Shown piece by piece: positions 24,003 through 24,809 of a stretch of 24,809 nucleotides of DNA. Origin of the DNA: Rhodospirillales bacterium (GTDB lineage: Bacteria; Pseudomonadota; Alphaproteobacteria; Rhodospirillales; Defluviicoccaceae); the NCBI GenBank assembly GCA_026125865.1, contig JAHCKI010000004.1, positions 1 to 24,809 on the forward strand, given 5' to 3'. Numbering within the stretch: position 1 is the stretch's first letter; the number at the start of each line of letters is the position of its first letter. Both the position numbers and the translations under genes were made by a program. A model generated the notes under the pieces. That model made no database searches. It saw only the letters and a program-made list of their open reading frames with translations, and was not told the DNA's origin.

Positions 24003-24809
24003 GCGTCGTCGAGAACAGAGCCAAAGCGTGTGTCGTCAATCCGTTGAAGATGAGTCCGGCCCTTGGCGGCGCACTGGCCTTTATCGGCATTGATCGAAGT
24101 TTACCACTCTTGCATGGCAGTCAGGGATGCACGGCGTTCGCCTTGGTTCTTCTTGTGCGGCATTTTCGGGAGGCCATACCGTTGCAGACGACGGCGATGA
24201 GCGAACTCAGCACGATTCTGGGCGGCATCGACAACATCGAGCAGGCAATCGAGAATATTTACGAGCGAACGAAACCGCGTCTCATTGGCTTGTGCTCAAC
24301 GGCGCTCACCGAAACCCGTGACGAGGACGTTCGTGGCGACCTCCGTTCGATCATGCTTCATCACTCGGAATGGAATGACCTGTCTGTCGTCTACGCGCCG
24401 ACCCCCGATTTCGCCGGTAGCCTGGAGATCGGGTGGGCGAGCGCCGTTCAGGCGATGATCGATGCCCTGGTCGAGGAAGGGCGACGCACGCCCACCTCGA
24501 GGCAAATAAACCTGCTGCCCGCAAGTTACATGACGCCAGGCGACGTCGAAGCGATACGCGAGATCATTGAGAGCTTCGGGCTCACGGCAATCGTTCTCCC
24601 TGACCTCTCCGGGTCACTGGACGGCCACGTCCCCGACGCCTACGTGCCGACGACGCTCGGCGGCACTCCGGTCGAGAGCGTGAGCCGGATGGGCGAATCA
24701 CAGATGACTTTGGCGATCGGAGAACACATGCGGGGCGCCGCCGAGGCTCTTGAACGGCGGACTGGCGTACCATTCTGCGTCTTCGACAGACTGATCGGGC
24801 TCGAGGCAT
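23999..24809 (+). CDS. nifN: NifN, FeMo-cofactor scaffold beta subunit, 3' end outside the window
   Basis: The first 270 codons are present and the frame remains open at the window end. The start MSVVENRAKACVVNPLKMSP, then GIDRSLPLLHGSQGCTAF (C44) and GLCSTALTETRDEDVRGDL, are diagnostic for NifN. It pairs with NifE in the assembly scaffold. The ATG at 23999 overlaps the nifE TGA. Usual NifN proteins have about 440-460 residues, so some 40 percent is missing here. nifX and related genes would be expected beyond the edge. Confidence 0.95.
   Translation, partial: MSVVENRAKACVVNPLKMSPALGGALAFIGIDRSLPLLHGSQGCTAFALVLLVRHFREAIPLQTTAMSELSTILGGIDNIEQAIENIYERTKPRLIGLCSTALTETRDEDVRGDLRSIMLHHSEWNDLSVVYAPTPDFAGSLEIGWASAVQAMIDALVEEGRRTPTSRQINLLPASYMTPGDVEAIREIIESFGLTAIVLPDLSGSLDGHVPDAYVPTTLGGTPVESVSRMGESQMTLAIGEHMRGAAEALERRTGVPFCVFDRLIGLEA

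Overview
The window suggests a nitrogen-fixing alphaproteobacterium of the Rhodospirillales type (Azospirillum, Magnetospirillum and Rhodospirillum relatives); the genus cannot be named from sequence alone. The basis is high G+C, a NifA carrying the oxygen-sensitive cysteine motif C-X11-C-X19-C-X4-C, a draT-draG pair divergent from nifHDK, and a nifB-fdxN-nifZ-nifT block.

Left part (1-8.0 kb): an accessory, eroded region. It opens with the 3' end of a DUF262 gene overlapped by a HEPN (RNxxAH) gene, a likely defence or toxin-antitoxin pair. Scrambled pieces of a siphophage or GTA-like tail-tip module follow: an NlpC/P60 peptidase, a TipJ-like tail protein cut at its 3' end, the 3' remnant of an IS21-family element, a tail protein whose 5' end was replaced by the IS end, a DUF1833 protein, an AbrB/PIN toxin-antitoxin cassette, and a second NlpC/P60 copy that stops at a sharp breakpoint. 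On the far side of that breakpoint is a GlnK-type P-II gene lacking its C-terminus. A CCTGG-rich inverted-repeat element sits between the first NlpC gene and TipJ and now supplies codons to both.

Right part (8.5-24.8 kb): the nif island. A [2Fe-2S] ferredoxin/ferritin-like fusion gene (minus strand) and nifA (plus strand) diverge from a shared control region with one NifA site (TGT-N10-ACA) and a sigma-54 promoter for each gene. nifB follows with its own sigma-54 promoter, two NifA sites and an exact IHF consensus. It starts a compact run nifB-fdxN-nifZ-nifT-modA-modB-modC, in which every junction from fdxN onward overlaps or abuts. The molybdate transporter is therefore physically built into the FeMo-cofactor biosynthesis operon. 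draG and draT (minus strand) converge on modC and diverge from nifH. The nifH control region has two NifA sites and a sigma-54 promoter, and a sigma-54-like element also points towards draT. nifH-nifD-nifK-nifE-nifN then run to the window edge, with nifN incomplete.

How the parts work together: NifA with sigma-54 and probably IHF would switch on nifA itself, the ferredoxin/ferritin-like protein, nifB-modABC and nifHDKEN. ModABC brings in molybdate, NifB and NifEN build FeMo-co, FdxN may supply electrons, NifZ and NifT assist maturation, NifHDK is the enzyme, and DraT/DraG switch NifH off and on through Arg102. The ferredoxin/ferritin-like fusion, the nif-embedded modABC, the tiny reading frame coupled to nifA and the prophage::P-II breakpoint are the least ordinary items.
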